DNA of 64,000 bases from JASLEW01 sp963732005 (GTDB taxonomy: Bacteria; Acidobacteriota; Thermoanaerobaculia; Multivoradales; UBA5704): positions 1,798,001 through 1,862,000 of the forward strand of contig CAVSXT010000004.1 of the NCBI GenBank assembly GCA_963732005.1. Direction: 5' to 3'. Within the stretch, counting starts at the first letter, position 1. Each line of letters opens with the position of its first letter. Position numbers and translations under genes: made by a program. The notes under the pieces are model-generated. The model worked only from the letters and a program-made list of their open reading frames with translations. It had not been told where the DNA came from and searched no databases. Positions 9,017 through 18,607 of the stretch are shown here, piece after piece.

Positions 9017-9717
9017 GCGCCCTCGTCGTGACGCAGCAGGTCCACGAGCTTGGGGTTGGCCTTGGTCTGGGCGGCCTGCAAGGGCGTGATGCCGTTGTGA
9101 CGAGCCAGACGGGCGTCTGCCCCGCGCTGCAGCAGGAGCTGCGTCACCTCGTAACGGCCGCCTTCGACGGCGTCGAGCAGCGCCGTCGCGCCGTCCCGGT
9201 CCTGGCTGTTGATCTGCGCCCCGGCATCGAGCAGCAAGCGGGAGGCGTTGACCTGGTTCATCAGCACCGCGGCCATCAGCGGTGTCCGCTGGTTGGCGTC
9301 CGGCAGGTTGACGTCGGCGCCATGCTGGATCAACCGGCGCAGCGCCTCGAGGCGCCCCTCGCTGGCGGCGTAGAACAGGGCCGTAGCGCCTTTGTTGTCG
9401 CGATGGTTGAGCTCCGGCGAGCGCGCCAGCACCTGGTCCAGCACCGCGGTGTTGCAGGCCACCGCCGCCGCGAACAGCGCCGTGTGCCCCTCGCGGTCGG
9501 CGCCGCGCAGGAAACCCGGCTGGCGCAGCATGGCGGTCGCCTCCTCGGTCTTGCCTTCGATCGCCAGCTGGGTGAAGCGCTCGAGCTGGCGATCGAACGC
9601 CGATCCCTCCTGGGCGCCGGCAGCCCGTGGGTTCACCGAGGCCATCACCGCCAGAGCCGCCAGCAGCGCGACCGCGGGCCGCAGCGTGAAGAGCAAGAGT
9701 CCGAGGACCTGAGCCAT
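9004..9717 (-). CDS. Exported ankyrin-repeat protein
   Basis: 237 residues: signal peptide (MAQVLGLLLFTLRPAVALLAALAV, cleavage after AAGAQ), then about five ankyrin repeats recognisable by GHTALFAAA, GATALFYAA, RTPLMAAV, GATALLDAV and GITPLQAAQ with intervening VxxLLxxGAD helices. A protein-binding solenoid, probably periplasmic. GGAGG six bases before ATG 9717 fixes the start; an in-frame ATG at 9753 lies inside a tandem repeat and would place an Arg/Trp stretch before the signal. The 3' end lies in another tandem repeat. Confidence 0.85.
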   Translation of the reverse strand: MAQVLGLLLFTLRPAVALLAALAVMASVNPRAAGAQEGSAFDRQLERFTQLAIEGKTEEATAMLRQPGFLRGADREGHTALFAAAVACNTAVLDQVLARSPELNHRDNKGATALFYAASEGRLEALRRLIQHGADVNLPDANQRTPLMAAVLMNQVNASRLLLDAGAQINSQDRDGATALLDAVEGGRYEVTQLLLQRGADARLARHNGITPLQAAQTKANPKLVDLLRHDEGAAQF

Positions 9718-9740
9718 GTGCCACCTCCACCGGCGGGTCT

Positions 9741-9791
9741 TTTCAAAAGCCATGCCTGTTCAAAAGCCGTGCCCGTTCAAAAGCCGTGCCT
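9741..9791. repeat. Three tandem 17-bp units upstream of the ankyrin gene
   Basis: Unit GTTCAAAAGCCGTGCCY, copies at 9741-9757 (two changes), 9758-9774 and 9775-9791. It lies between the divergent ankyrin gene and the next + strand gene, where a promoter or operator would be expected. Confidence 0.9.
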
Positions 9792-9965
9792 GAACCAACT
9801 CCTCGGTGGACAGGCGGGAGCGCCCCCGCCCTCGTGCATGCCGGCATCGAGCTCGCGCGAGCATACACCAGCCGGCTCTTCGCCGCTGCGGGGGCGCATG
9901 GTATCGTCGCGGCAACGTTCGATCTCGCAGGGCAACAGCGCCAGAACGCAGAAAGGAAGGTCGCC

Positions 9966-10733
9966 ATGACTGTCCAATCTCCGCCCCCTCCGGGCGCACC
10001 GCAACCGCCGAAGAAGGGGATGGGGCCGCTCGCCTGGATCGGCATTGGCTGCGGCGTCATCATCATCATCGGCATCATCGTCATGGCAGGTGGCGCCTAT
10101 ATCTTCAAGACCAGGGTCGTCGATCCGTTCCAGAAGAACCCCGGGCTGGCGGCCGCCAAGCTGATGGTGCAGGCCAATCCCGACCTCGATCTGGTGAGCG
10201 AGAACGACGACGCGCAGACCTTCACCATCCGCAACAAGAAGACCAACGAAACGATCACCGTCGGCCTCGACGACATCAAGAACGGCAGGCTCAAGTTCTC
10301 CTCCTCCGGCCAGGGCGCGGCCAGCGTCGACCTGAGCCAGCAGGGGGTCACGGTCAAGGCCCAGGACGCGAAGGGCCAGGAGTCCACCTTCGTCGCCGGC
10401 GCCGGCGCGCCGAAGGATCTGCCAGCCTGGTTGCCGGCCTATCCGGGCGCCTCGGTCCAGGGCGGATTCTCGAGCAAATCGGCGGAGGGCAGCACCCAGA
10501 CCTTCGCGCTCACCACCTCCGACCCGGTGGACAAGGTGATGGCGTTCTATCAGGATCAGCTCAAGAACAACGGCCTCACCGTGCAGCAGCCGACCACGAT
10601 GGCGGTGGGAGGCCAGACCACCACCGGTGCGGTGAAAGCCGACAGCCCCGACCAGAAGCGCCACGTCCAGATCGTGGCGACGGCCGCCAACGGCAAGACC
10701 CAGGCGAGCATTAGCTACGAGGAGAAGCCCTAG
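9966..10733 (+). CDS. Single-pass membrane protein of unknown function
   Basis: 255 residues. A Pro-rich cytosolic N-terminus (QSPPPPGAPQPPKK) precedes one strongly Ile-rich membrane helix (WIGIGCGVIIIIGIIVMAGGAY, shown in part: residues ~23-43), then a soluble external domain with no cysteine and a Thr/Gln-rich C-terminal half. I do not recognise the family. GGAAGG stands nine bases before ATG 9966; the frame is open back to 9786 without another good ribosome site. Confidence 0.7.
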   Translation: MTVQSPPPPGAPQPPKKGMGPLAWIGIGCGVIIIIGIIVMAGGAYIFKTRVVDPFQKNPGLAAAKLMVQANPDLDLVSENDDAQTFTIRNKKTNETITVGLDDIKNGRLKFSSSGQGAASVDLSQQGVTVKAQDAKGQESTFVAGAGAPKDLPAWLPAYPGASVQGGFSSKSAEGSTQTFALTTSDPVDKVMAFYQDQLKNNGLTVQQPTTMAVGGQTTTGAVKADSPDQKRHVQIVATAANGKTQASISYEEKP

Positions 10734-10769
10734 CCGGCGCCCGAGCCTTGCACTCGGACCTCAACCTGG

Positions 10770-12146
10770 TCAGTCCGCCAGCGGCCGGCCGCGGGTTTCG
10801 ATCATCCAGGGCAGCAGGAGCAGGCCGGCGAGCGGCACGAAGCCGACGTAGAACAGCGCTGCCAGGGCGCTGGTGAGCGAGTCCGCGCCGCGCGCGGCGA
10901 TGGAGCCGACCAGGGCCGTGCCGCCGGCGGCGAGGACGCGGCCGACGTTGTAGCAGAAGCCGGCGCCGGTGCCGCGCAGCCGGGTCGGGAACAGCTCCGG
11001 TAGATAGTAGGTGAAGCTCCCGAAGGCGCCGAAGATGGTGAGACCGATGAGGAAATACATGGCCAGGCGGGTCTCCGGGGCGAGGTCGAGGCCGAACGTG
11101 GCGAGCACCGCCGCCGCGGCGCCGGCGAAATAGATCGCATACATCGGCCGCCGGCCGAGCCGCTTGGCGGCGGGGATGGTGAGCAGGGTGCCGAGCAGCC
11201 CGCCGACGTTGAAGTAGTTGGTGGCGACCGCCTTCCAGTGCTCGACCAGGGCCAGCGTCGCGGCGCGGTCGAAGCCGCGCGCCTTGGCGGCGCTCTGCGC
11301 CATGCCGGCCGCGACCACCGGGATGAAGGCGTTGCAGCTCCACCAGGTGACCAGCACGATCATCGCCGGCAGGAAACCCGACAGGGTCAGGGCGCGGTGC
11401 TGCCGGTCGAACAGCTCGGCCAGCCGCGGCCGCGGCGCCCCGCCTGCCGCGCTGGCGGTTCGGCGCCACCGCTCCGGCTCGCGGATGAAGCGCCGCACCG
11501 CGATCGCGGCAACCGCCGGGACCAGGCCGGCGAGGAAGACGAAGCGCCACGAGATCTCCGGCTCGGCCTTGAGCAGCGAGCCGGCGATCTGGAAGTTGAC
11601 GAAGGTGGCCAGGAACAGCCCCAGCGGCGCCGCCGTGTAGAGCAGCGCGCCGGCCTCGACCCGCCGCTTCTCGGGCACCACCTCGGCCACCATGGCCGCG
11701 CCCGCCGCCCACTCGCCGCCGATCCCCAGGCTGGCGGCCACCCGGAACAGCGCCAGCACCAGCAGGTTCGGGGCCAGCGCGCAGGCGGCGGTGCCGACGG
11801 CGTACAGCAGCATGGTGAGCATCAGCGTGCGGCTGCGGCCGATGCGGTCTGCCACCTTGCCGAACAGGATGCCGCCGACCGCCCAGCCGAGCAGCAGCAG
11901 CGAGGTGAGGACGCCGGTCCACAGCAGGGTCGCCGCCTTGGCCGCCGGCGAGCCGATCGCCAGGCCGAGCAGCGTCGGCACGCAGTTGGGGGCGACGAAA
12001 TTGAACAGTATTGCGTCGAAGGCGTCGAAGCCCCAGCCCAGCCAGGCGGCGAGCAGCACGGCCCACTGGTAGCCGTTCATGTCGAGCACGGTGCGGCCGA
12101 TCGCCGCCGCGGCGGGCGCTCCGGTGGACTCGCGGTCAGGGCTCAT
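10770..12146 (-). CDS. MFS transporter, sugar/carboxylate symporter type
   Basis: 458 residues, 12-helix major facilitator of the sialic-acid/aromatic-acid:H+ symporter kind: GWGFDAFDAILF in helix 1, motif A GKVADRIGRSRTL after helix 2, RVAASLGIGGEWAAGA in helix 4, and the repeat loop AAKRLGRRPM between helices 8 and 9. Likely imports an organic acid or sugar acid; substrate cannot be told. Start taken at ATG 12146; a later ATG at 12080 is possible. It converges on the preceding + strand gene and diverges from the glycan island. Confidence 0.85.
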   Translation of the reverse strand: MSPDRESTGAPAAAAIGRTVLDMNGYQWAVLLAAWLGWGFDAFDAILFNFVAPNCVPTLLGLAIGSPAAKAATLLWTGVLTSLLLLGWAVGGILFGKVADRIGRSRTLMLTMLLYAVGTAACALAPNLLVLALFRVAASLGIGGEWAAGAAMVAEVVPEKRRVEAGALLYTAAPLGLFLATFVNFQIAGSLLKAEPEISWRFVFLAGLVPAVAAIAVRRFIREPERWRRTASAAGGAPRPRLAELFDRQHRALTLSGFLPAMIVLVTWWSCNAFIPVVAAGMAQSAAKARGFDRAATLALVEHWKAVATNYFNVGGLLGTLLTIPAAKRLGRRPMYAIYFAGAAAAVLATFGLDLAPETRLAMYFLIGLTIFGAFGSFTYYLPELFPTRLRGTGAGFCYNVGRVLAAGGTALVGSIAARGADSLTSALAALFYVGFVPLAGLLLLPWMIETRGRPLAD

Positions 12147-12255
12147 GGAGATTCGGGCGCCAATATAGCAGCCCGCCGATCCACTCGCCAGCCAGCCCGC
12201 GGCGGCGGCGAGGTGGCGGGGCCTTACAGCTCGACAGCCATGAAAACAGTGTGCT

Positions 12256-13980
12256 ATGGAGCGGTCCGGCGCTACGGGGCAGCTCGTGACCACCGACCAC
12301 ATTCCCTCATCGCGAGGCCGGGATGCCGGCAGCGGCGCGAGCGCCGCGGCGCCGGGGACCTTCTCCTGCGTGGTCGATACCCATCCGCTTTTCCATCTGA
12401 ACGCGCTGCGCTGGTTCGCCTCGCTGACGCGATCGGCCGGCGTCGACCCGCGGGATCTCGTGGTCCACGCCGCCGGCGGTCCGCGCACCGACGTGCTCGA
12501 ATACCTGCAAACCAAGGGCGTGACCGTTCGCGAGGTCCCGCCCTTCGACGCCCGCTCGCCGCATTGCAACAAGATCTCCGCCGCGCTGAGCCTCTCGACC
12601 CAAGGCCGGCAGGGCCTCTGCGTGCTGACCGATTCGGACGTCGCGATCTTCGAGGACCCGCGACGGATTCCGGCGCCTGCCGGCAAGGTCGGCATGAAGC
12701 CGGTCGACCTGGCCCGCCCTCCCCTGCCGATCCTGGAGAGTGTCTTTGCCGCCGCGGGCCTGCGGCCGACTCGCCTGGTGCCGCTCCTCGGGCAAGCGGG
12801 AGCGGCGACGCTGGCCGGCAACGGCAACGGCGGCCTGTACCTCGTGCCCGGTGCGATGCTGCCGGTGGTGGCTCGCGCGTGGGAACGCTGGGCAAGATGG
12901 CTGCTCGAGCGCCGAGAGCTGCTCGCGGCGTGGTTCCAGCACGTCGACCAGATCGCCATGGCGCTGGCGCTCGCGGCGGAGGGCATCGAGACCTTCGAGC
13001 TCGACGTCCGCTGGAACTTTCCCCTCCACCTGCCGGCGCTCGCCGGTCCCGATCCCGCGCCGCCGGCCGTGATCCATTATCACCAGCGCCTCGATGCCAC
13101 CGGCCAGCTCTCGCCGGCAGGGATCCCGGCGCTCGATCGCCGGATCGACCAGGCCAACCGCGCTTTCGGCGAGGTCTGCCGCGAGGCGTTCCCCAACGCC
13201 ACCTTCTGGGAGTGGCGCTACCTGACCGACCCCGCGCTCGGATCGGGCGTCGGCAGCCGGGGCGAGCCGCTGGCCGACAAGCGAGCGCTGCTGTCCGTGC
13301 TGCTCGCGGCGCTACGGCCGGCGAGCGTGCTGGACGTCGGCTGCGGCGACGGCGAGGCGACCCGCGGGCTGCCGATGCCGGGCTATGTTGGGCTCGACCT
13401 GTCCGAGGCCGCGGTGCAACGGGCCCATGCCGGCCGGCCGGATGGCGACCACCGGGTCGGGACGCTGGCGGACCATTCCGGCCAGGTTCAGGCGGACCTG
13501 ACCGTCTGCCTGGACGTCCTCATCCACCAGGCCGACGCCGCCGCCTACCACGACCTGGTGGGCCGGCTCTGGCGCTCCGCCGCTCGCGCCTTGCTGATCT
13601 CGGGCTATGAGCATCCCTTTCAGGCGACGTCGCCCATGATCCATTTTCACGAACCGCTATCGGCGTCCATCCGGCGCCTCGACCCCGGCGCCGCGATCCA
13701 TCCGCTGCGCGAGGTTCACGGGATCACGACCTGGCTGGTGCCCAAGGCCCTGCCGGACCGGCCCGCCGACGATCCCCGAGACGTGCCGCTGGCAGCTTTG
13801 ATCGAGTTGCTGAAGCAGCGGACCGAGCGGGCCGCGCGGATCGGCGACCTGGAGGCGAAGGTCGCAGCCTGCGGCGCGGAGATCGAGCGCTGGCGCGAAC
13901 GGGTCGCCGCGATGGAGGCCACGCGCGCCTGGCGGTGGCGCGCCCGGCTGCTGCGCTGGCGCCGCGGGCGCGGCGATTGA
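12256..13980 (+). CDS. Glycosyltransferase-like domain fused to SAM methyltransferase
   Basis: 574 residues in three parts. Residues ~35-300 resemble a nucleotide-sugar transferase fold (LTDSDVAIF, a DxD-like metal site, and WNFPLH). Residues ~340-480 are a Rossmann methyltransferase with motif I VLDVGCGDGEA (from 358) and LTVCLDVLIHQ as motif II. The C-terminal ~60 residues form a coiled coil ending in MEATRAWRWRARLLRWRR, the same tail as in the sulfotransferase/GT2 protein. Likely acts in synthesis or decoration of an envelope glycan. Donor and acceptor unknown. Confidence 0.7.
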   Translation: MERSGATGQLVTTDHIPSSRGRDAGSGASAAAPGTFSCVVDTHPLFHLNALRWFASLTRSAGVDPRDLVVHAAGGPRTDVLEYLQTKGVTVREVPPFDARSPHCNKISAALSLSTQGRQGLCVLTDSDVAIFEDPRRIPAPAGKVGMKPVDLARPPLPILESVFAAAGLRPTRLVPLLGQAGAATLAGNGNGGLYLVPGAMLPVVARAWERWARWLLERRELLAAWFQHVDQIAMALALAAEGIETFELDVRWNFPLHLPALAGPDPAPPAVIHYHQRLDATGQLSPAGIPALDRRIDQANRAFGEVCREAFPNATFWEWRYLTDPALGSGVGSRGEPLADKRALLSVLLAALRPASVLDVGCGDGEATRGLPMPGYVGLDLSEAAVQRAHAGRPDGDHRVGTLADHSGQVQADLTVCLDVLIHQADAAAYHDLVGRLWRSAARALLISGYEHPFQATSPMIHFHEPLSASIRRLDPGAAIHPLREVHGITTWLVPKALPDRPADDPRDVPLAALIELLKQRTERAARIGDLEAKVAACGAEIERWRERVAAMEATRAWRWRARLLRWRRGRGD

Positions 13981-14093
13981 ATCCGACGGGCTCCCACCCC
14001 GGGCCAGGTGCCGGCGGAGCAGGACCGCGCCGCCGCCCCGACCACCTGGGCGGAGCGGCGAGGCGCGGGCCTGAAAGCTGCGGCAGCTCGCCC

Positions 14094-15041
14094 CTAGTGT
14101 ACCGGGAGAGCCGTGATGGTGCCGCCGACGATGTCGTTGCCGGGACTGTTGCCGGCGATGTTGTTGCTGCCGAAGCCACCGACGGTGCCGCTGTTGGAGA
14201 TGGAGACGCCGGTGCCGTTGGCCGTGACGCTGGTCTCCGCCATGCGCACCGTCGCGGCGGAGCCGTTCGCCACGACGCCGGTCGCATTGCTGGTGGCGAC
14301 GACGTGATCGAGGAACAGGGCGGCCGCGGTGGCGGTAGTGGTGGTCGCATTGAGGCCCGCGAACTTGTTGCCGGCGGCGATGCTGTTCTGCACCGTCGCC
14401 TGGCCGCCGTCCTGGGTCCTCAGTCCGAGGACGTTGCTCTCCATGCGGACGTTGTCCAGGGAAGCGGTAACGCTGCTGATGGGGTTGGGCGCGACGACGA
14501 TGCCGCCGCCATTGGGGCTGGCGCCGTTGTTGCGCACCGTGGTGTTGTAGACGAACAGCTGGCTGCCGGCATTGCCCGGCTTGAAGTCGATGCCGAAGCC
14601 GGTGAAGCCGTTGATCTCACAGTTCTCGATGTAAACCTTGCCGGCTTGCAGGATCGAGATGCCGTCCAGACCGGTGCCGAGGCCCTCGAAGGTTAGGCCG
14701 CGAATCATCACCACGTCGTTCACGCCGGCGCTGATGACGAAGCCGTTGGTGCCGCTGACCAGCACGCCGGCGATCAGACCGTCCGCTTCGATCGAGATGC
14801 ACTTGGTGATGGTCAGCGCGCCGAAGCCGCCCGGATCCAGGACGTCGATCTCGCCGCACGGCGCGGTCTTCGAGATCGCTCCCGCAAAGGTCTTGCAGGG
14901 GGCGGTGCGGCTGCACGGGTTGGCATCGTCGCCGACGCCCGAGACCCAGGTCCGCGTCGCCTGCGCATGGGCCAGCGACGCGCTGGCGAGCAGGGTCAAG
15001 AATGCGGTGACGAGAATGCGCAATTGCATCGATTTCTTCAT
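14094..15041 (-). CDS. Secreted right-handed parallel beta-helix protein
   Basis: 315 residues: signal peptide (ILVTAFLTLLASASLAHAQ) followed by pectin-lyase-like coils rich in Asn, Gly and Val (VMIRGLTFEG, VYIENCEING, LFVYNTTVRNNG). Four Cys near the N-terminus (NPCSRTAPCK, APCGEI, TKCISI) may pair. No catalytic Asp/Arg set of polysaccharide lyases is evident, so binding or structural roles are as likely as catalysis. Ribosome site GGGAGG precedes ATG 15041. It sits, on the opposite strand, between two glycan-synthesis genes. Confidence 0.8.
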   Translation of the reverse strand: MKKSMQLRILVTAFLTLLASASLAHAQATRTWVSGVGDDANPCSRTAPCKTFAGAISKTAPCGEIDVLDPGGFGALTITKCISIEADGLIAGVLVSGTNGFVISAGVNDVVMIRGLTFEGLGTGLDGISILQAGKVYIENCEINGFTGFGIDFKPGNAGSQLFVYNTTVRNNGASPNGGGIVVAPNPISSVTASLDNVRMESNVLGLRTQDGGQATVQNSIAAGNKFAGLNATTTTATAAALFLDHVVATSNATGVVANGSAATVRMAETSVTANGTGVSISNSGTVGGFGSNNIAGNSPGNDIVGGTITALPVH

Positions 15042-15199
15042 GAAGGCCTCCCTTGAGCCGCTGGTTGCGGCGAGTGCTGGGGATTCGTCAATCCCCTAGA
15101 TTGTAGCGGCGATTGCGGCGCCGAGTCAAAACCACGGGCCGGCGTTCCGGCGTTGGCTCGAACATGCTCCGGAGCGCGTGCTACCATGCGCGCCTCGAG

Positions 15200-17008
15200 A
15201 TGGACGGCTCCTCGCGGCTCCCAGAGGCATCCGACCGGCCCGACCGTCGCTTTTCTCCCATCGTGATCGCCGGGATGCATCGCTCCGGCACCTCCTATCT
15301 CACCTCGTTGCTGCATGCGTCGGGCCTGCCGGTGGCAGAGCGGCTGATGGCCCCGGATGCCGGCAATCCTCGCGGCTATTTCGAAGACCTGGACTTCTAC
15401 GAGCTCCACCTGCGGATGCTCCACGCCTGCACGCGCAACGAGCCGGGTTTCCGCGATTGGGGTTGGACCGAGAGCGAGGCGCTGGACCGCGGCCGGCTGC
15501 CGGAGTTCCGCGCCGCGGCCATGGCGCTGGTCAGGAGCCGCCGCGAGCGCCCGGGCGTCTGGGGATGGAAAGACCCCAGGACGGCGTTGCTGCTCGATTT
15601 CTGGGACGAGGTCCTGACCGCGGCCGAAACCTCTCCGGGGTATCTCCTGGTCTATCGTTCCCCCTGGGACGTCGCGGACGCGATCCAGCGGCTCCGCGCC
15701 GACGTCTTCCTGGAGCATCCGGACTACGCCTACCGGATCTGGACCTTCTACAACCGCCAGCTGCTGGATTTCCATCGCCGCAACCGGCATCGCTCGCTGC
15801 TGGTCGCGATCCGCACCATCCTCGCCGATCCCCCGGCCTTCGCCTCGCTGCTGGCCGCCAGACTCGGCCAGCAGGTCGACGCCGGCGCCTGCGCACGCCT
15901 CTACGCCGCCGGCGGTCTGATCACCCGCGCCGCGGACGATCCGCTCATCGGGCTGGTCGCGGCCACCTCGCCCGAGGCCATCCGCCTGCTCGGCGAGCTG
16001 GACCACGACGCGGATCTCCCCGCTGCCGCCCTGTGGCGGCGTCCGGGCCCGCTGCGGGCACCGCCGGCGCCGCCGCAGCCGCCGGCGGTGACGGTCGTCA
16101 TCCCTTGCCACGACGACGGCGAGCTGCTGCTGGAAGCCGTGGCCAGCGCCGAGAGCCACGCCCCCGGCAGCGAGCTGATCGTGATCGACGACGGCTCACG
16201 CCAGCCGCGCACGCTGCAGGTGCTCGACGTCCTGCGTCGCGCCGGCTATCGGGTGCTCGACGCCGCCGGCGACGGCGACGGCTCCCCCGGTGCGGCCTGC
16301 AATACCGGCTGCGCAGCGGCTCGCGGCCGCTATCTCCTGCCGCTCGCCGCCGCCGACCGCTTGCACGGCGGTTTCCTCGCGGCGGCGATCGGCCTGCTCG
16401 ACGCCGACGGCGGCCTGGGAGCGGTGTACGGCGACCGCCTGCAGTTCGGGCGCCGCGCCGGGCAGGTGACAGCCCCGGACTTCGATCTCGACCGGCTGCT
16501 CGGTTGCAACTTCATCGGCTCCTGCGCCTTGATCCGCAGAGCCGCATGGGAGGCCTGCGGCGGCTATGACGCGCGGCTCTCCCACCTGGCAGCCTGGGAG
16601 CTGTGGATCGCCATGGCCGAGCGCGGTTGGCGCCTCGCCCACGTGCCGGCCGTTGCCTGCGAGCAGCGTATACGGCCGGGGGCGTGGATACCCGGGGAGG
16701 AGCAGGCGGTCGCCGCGGAACCGATGTGGGAGCAGATCCTCCACAAGCACCAGGCACTCTACCTGTCACGGCTGCCGCTTCTCATCTCCCAACGCTGCGC
16801 CGGCCGCGGGCCGCAGGTCGAAGTGCGGGTCGAAGCGGAGCAGCCTGGTGGCAGCGGCGATCTGCCAACCGCGGCGCCGGCCGCAGCGCTGGCCGCCGAG
16901 CGCGACCGCCTCTACCGCGAGCTCGAAGCCTGGCAGGAGCGGGTCCGCTTCATGGAGAGCACCCGCGCCTGGCGGCTGCGCGGTCTCCTCCTGCGCCTCC
17001 GAGGTTGA
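15200..17008 (+). CDS. Sulfotransferase fused to family 2 glycosyltransferase
   Basis: 602 residues. N-terminal half: PAPS sulfotransferase with the 5'-phosphosulfate loop GMHRSGTSYL at residues 25-34 and WGWKDPRTALLLDFW as the second conserved block. From ~297 a GT-A glycosyltransferase begins (VTVVIPCHDDGE, then VIDDGS), with GCNFIGSCALIRRAAWEACGGYD as its acceptor-side block. The last 30 residues end in MESTRAWRLRGLLLRLRG. The fusion implies that sugar addition and sulfation of one surface glycan are coupled. Start choice between 15164 and 15200 is uncertain; 15200 leaves 24 residues before the P-loop. Confidence 0.78.
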   Translation: MDGSSRLPEASDRPDRRFSPIVIAGMHRSGTSYLTSLLHASGLPVAERLMAPDAGNPRGYFEDLDFYELHLRMLHACTRNEPGFRDWGWTESEALDRGRLPEFRAAAMALVRSRRERPGVWGWKDPRTALLLDFWDEVLTAAETSPGYLLVYRSPWDVADAIQRLRADVFLEHPDYAYRIWTFYNRQLLDFHRRNRHRSLLVAIRTILADPPAFASLLAARLGQQVDAGACARLYAAGGLITRAADDPLIGLVAATSPEAIRLLGELDHDADLPAAALWRRPGPLRAPPAPPQPPAVTVVIPCHDDGELLLEAVASAESHAPGSELIVIDDGSRQPRTLQVLDVLRRAGYRVLDAAGDGDGSPGAACNTGCAAARGRYLLPLAAADRLHGGFLAAAIGLLDADGGLGAVYGDRLQFGRRAGQVTAPDFDLDRLLGCNFIGSCALIRRAAWEACGGYDARLSHLAAWELWIAMAERGWRLAHVPAVACEQRIRPGAWIPGEEQAVAAEPMWEQILHKHQALYLSRLPLLISQRCAGRGPQVEVRVEAEQPGGSGDLPTAAPAAALAAERDRLYRELEAWQERVRFMESTRAWRLRGLLLRLRG

Positions 17009-17010
17009 GG

Positions 17011-18426
17011 CTAGTTGCGCCGGCCGCCGAGTCGCGCCGCGGCGCGGCGCAAGCGCCAGTAGCAATCCCCAAAGCGCCACAGCTTCGACTGGTGAAGGGC
17101 CGCCAGCTGCCGAGCCGCCGCGGCCAGCCCCGTCGAGTGCTCGCGCTCCTCGGCCAGCTGCTGCCGCGTCGCGGCCAGCTCGCTCGCTCCGGCCGCGGCC
17201 GCGGCTTGCGCCGCGGCAACCTCCGACTGTGCCGCCGCCAGCGCTGCCCGCGCCGATTCCAGCTCGCTGCCGGCCGTCGCCAGGTCGTCCTCGAGGCTGC
17301 CCCGAAACAGCGGCGCCAGGCCGCCTCCCAGCCACTCCCGCCCCAGCCAGTCGCAGCCGCGGGCGGCGATCAGCTCGAGCAGCAGTCGTGCCGCGACGGT
17401 GTCGCGCCGGCCCTTCGCCACCAGCCGCGGCGCGAAGACGAAGATCCCCTCCAGGACGCGGCCGTGCACACGGTAGAAGTGGGCGATCGACTGCAGATAG
17501 GGGAGCGAGCGCAGGATCTCCTCCCGGCTCTCCTCGCGCGGGCTCTTGAGCTGCTGGTAGTGCAGCACCAGGGCATGCACCGACCGCCGGAAGATCGCCG
17601 GCGGCTGGCGGCGACCAAGCCGGTAGAACCACTCGTTGTCCTCGTAATACATCACCATCCCGAGGTCGAGCGGATCGTTCACCAGCGCCGAGCGCCGCAC
17701 CGCCATCGCCGCCCCCGCCAACCATTGACAGGCCCGCGACGGGCCGAGCGCCGGATCTTCGAAATCCAGGCCCATGCCGAGCGGCTCGAAGTGGAGCACG
17801 CCATCGGCCTCGTCCCAATACTCGCCGCCGCAGAACTGGGTCTGGCCGTCCGGCAGCACCACGTGCGCGCCGGCGACCAGCAGCGCGGGGTCCGCATCCA
17901 GCTCCTGCACCAGGTGCTCGATCGTGCCGGGGAAGATCTCGGCGTCGTCGTCGAGAAACATCAAATACTCGGTGGTGACGAGCCCCACGGCATGCTGGCG
18001 CGCCGCGGGACAGTGGAGGCTCTGCGCCAGCCACACCAGCTCGAGGTCGCGTATGCCACCGCCGCCATCGCCGGCGACGGCGGCGACGACCTCGTCACAG
18101 AGGCGCCGCAGCTCGGCGCGCGCCGCCGGCTGCGAGTGGTCGTCGACGACCAGCAGCTTGATCGGCAGGCGGACGTGGGCGCGCAGGGAGCGGAGCAGGC
18201 GCGGCCACTGCTCCGGCCGATCGTGGGTCAGCACCACCAGGGTCAGGCGCGGCGCGCCGCCGCCGCCGAGGAGCTCCGGCTGCAGCAGCTGAAGATCGTG
18301 CTGCGCGCGGGCCAGCAGCCGCGCCCGCACCTGCTGCAGGCCTGGGTCCGAGACCGGGGCGGGGCGCTCGTCCTCGTGCGCATCGACCGCCGCGGCCTCG
18401 GTCGGATGCGTCTTGGCTCCCGGCAT
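17011..18426 (-). CDS. Family 2 glycosyltransferase with coiled-coil C-terminus
   Basis: 471 residues. GT-A domain: LTLVVLTHDRPEQWPRLLRSL, LLVVDDHSQP, and the metal-binding FLDDDAEIFPG; then CQWLAGAAMAVRRSAL and YYEDNEWFYRLG, typical of rhamnosyl/galactosyl-type GT2. Residues ~365-450 are Ala/Glu/Gln heptads (coiled coil), ending in a short Trp-Arg tail (SKLWRFGDCYWRLRR) like those of its two neighbours. AGGAGG six bases before ATG 18426 decides the start. It converges on the sulfotransferase/GT2 gene with 2 bases between them. Confidence 0.83.
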   Translation of the reverse strand: MPGAKTHPTEAAAVDAHEDERPAPVSDPGLQQVRARLLARAQHDLQLLQPELLGGGGAPRLTLVVLTHDRPEQWPRLLRSLRAHVRLPIKLLVVDDHSQPAARAELRRLCDEVVAAVAGDGGGGIRDLELVWLAQSLHCPAARQHAVGLVTTEYLMFLDDDAEIFPGTIEHLVQELDADPALLVAGAHVVLPDGQTQFCGGEYWDEADGVLHFEPLGMGLDFEDPALGPSRACQWLAGAAMAVRRSALVNDPLDLGMVMYYEDNEWFYRLGRRQPPAIFRRSVHALVLHYQQLKSPREESREEILRSLPYLQSIAHFYRVHGRVLEGIFVFAPRLVAKGRRDTVAARLLLELIAARGCDWLGREWLGGGLAPLFRGSLEDDLATAGSELESARAALAAAQSEVAAAQAAAAAGASELAATRQQLAEEREHSTGLAAAARQLAALHQSKLWRFGDCYWRLRRAAARLGGRRN

Positions 18427-18607
18427 TGGCACCTCCTCTCGGACGGTATGGAAACCCTCAGCTTACGACCGGCGCCGGCGCAATGGCTGCACGCGACGGC
18501 AGGCGGCAAGCGGCTGCGATGATACGCGGAGAGGTGCGGATGGGCCAGCGCCAGCCGGCATCGCGCACCGGCAACCCCGCGCCGACCGGCATGATATGCT
18601 CGCGTCA

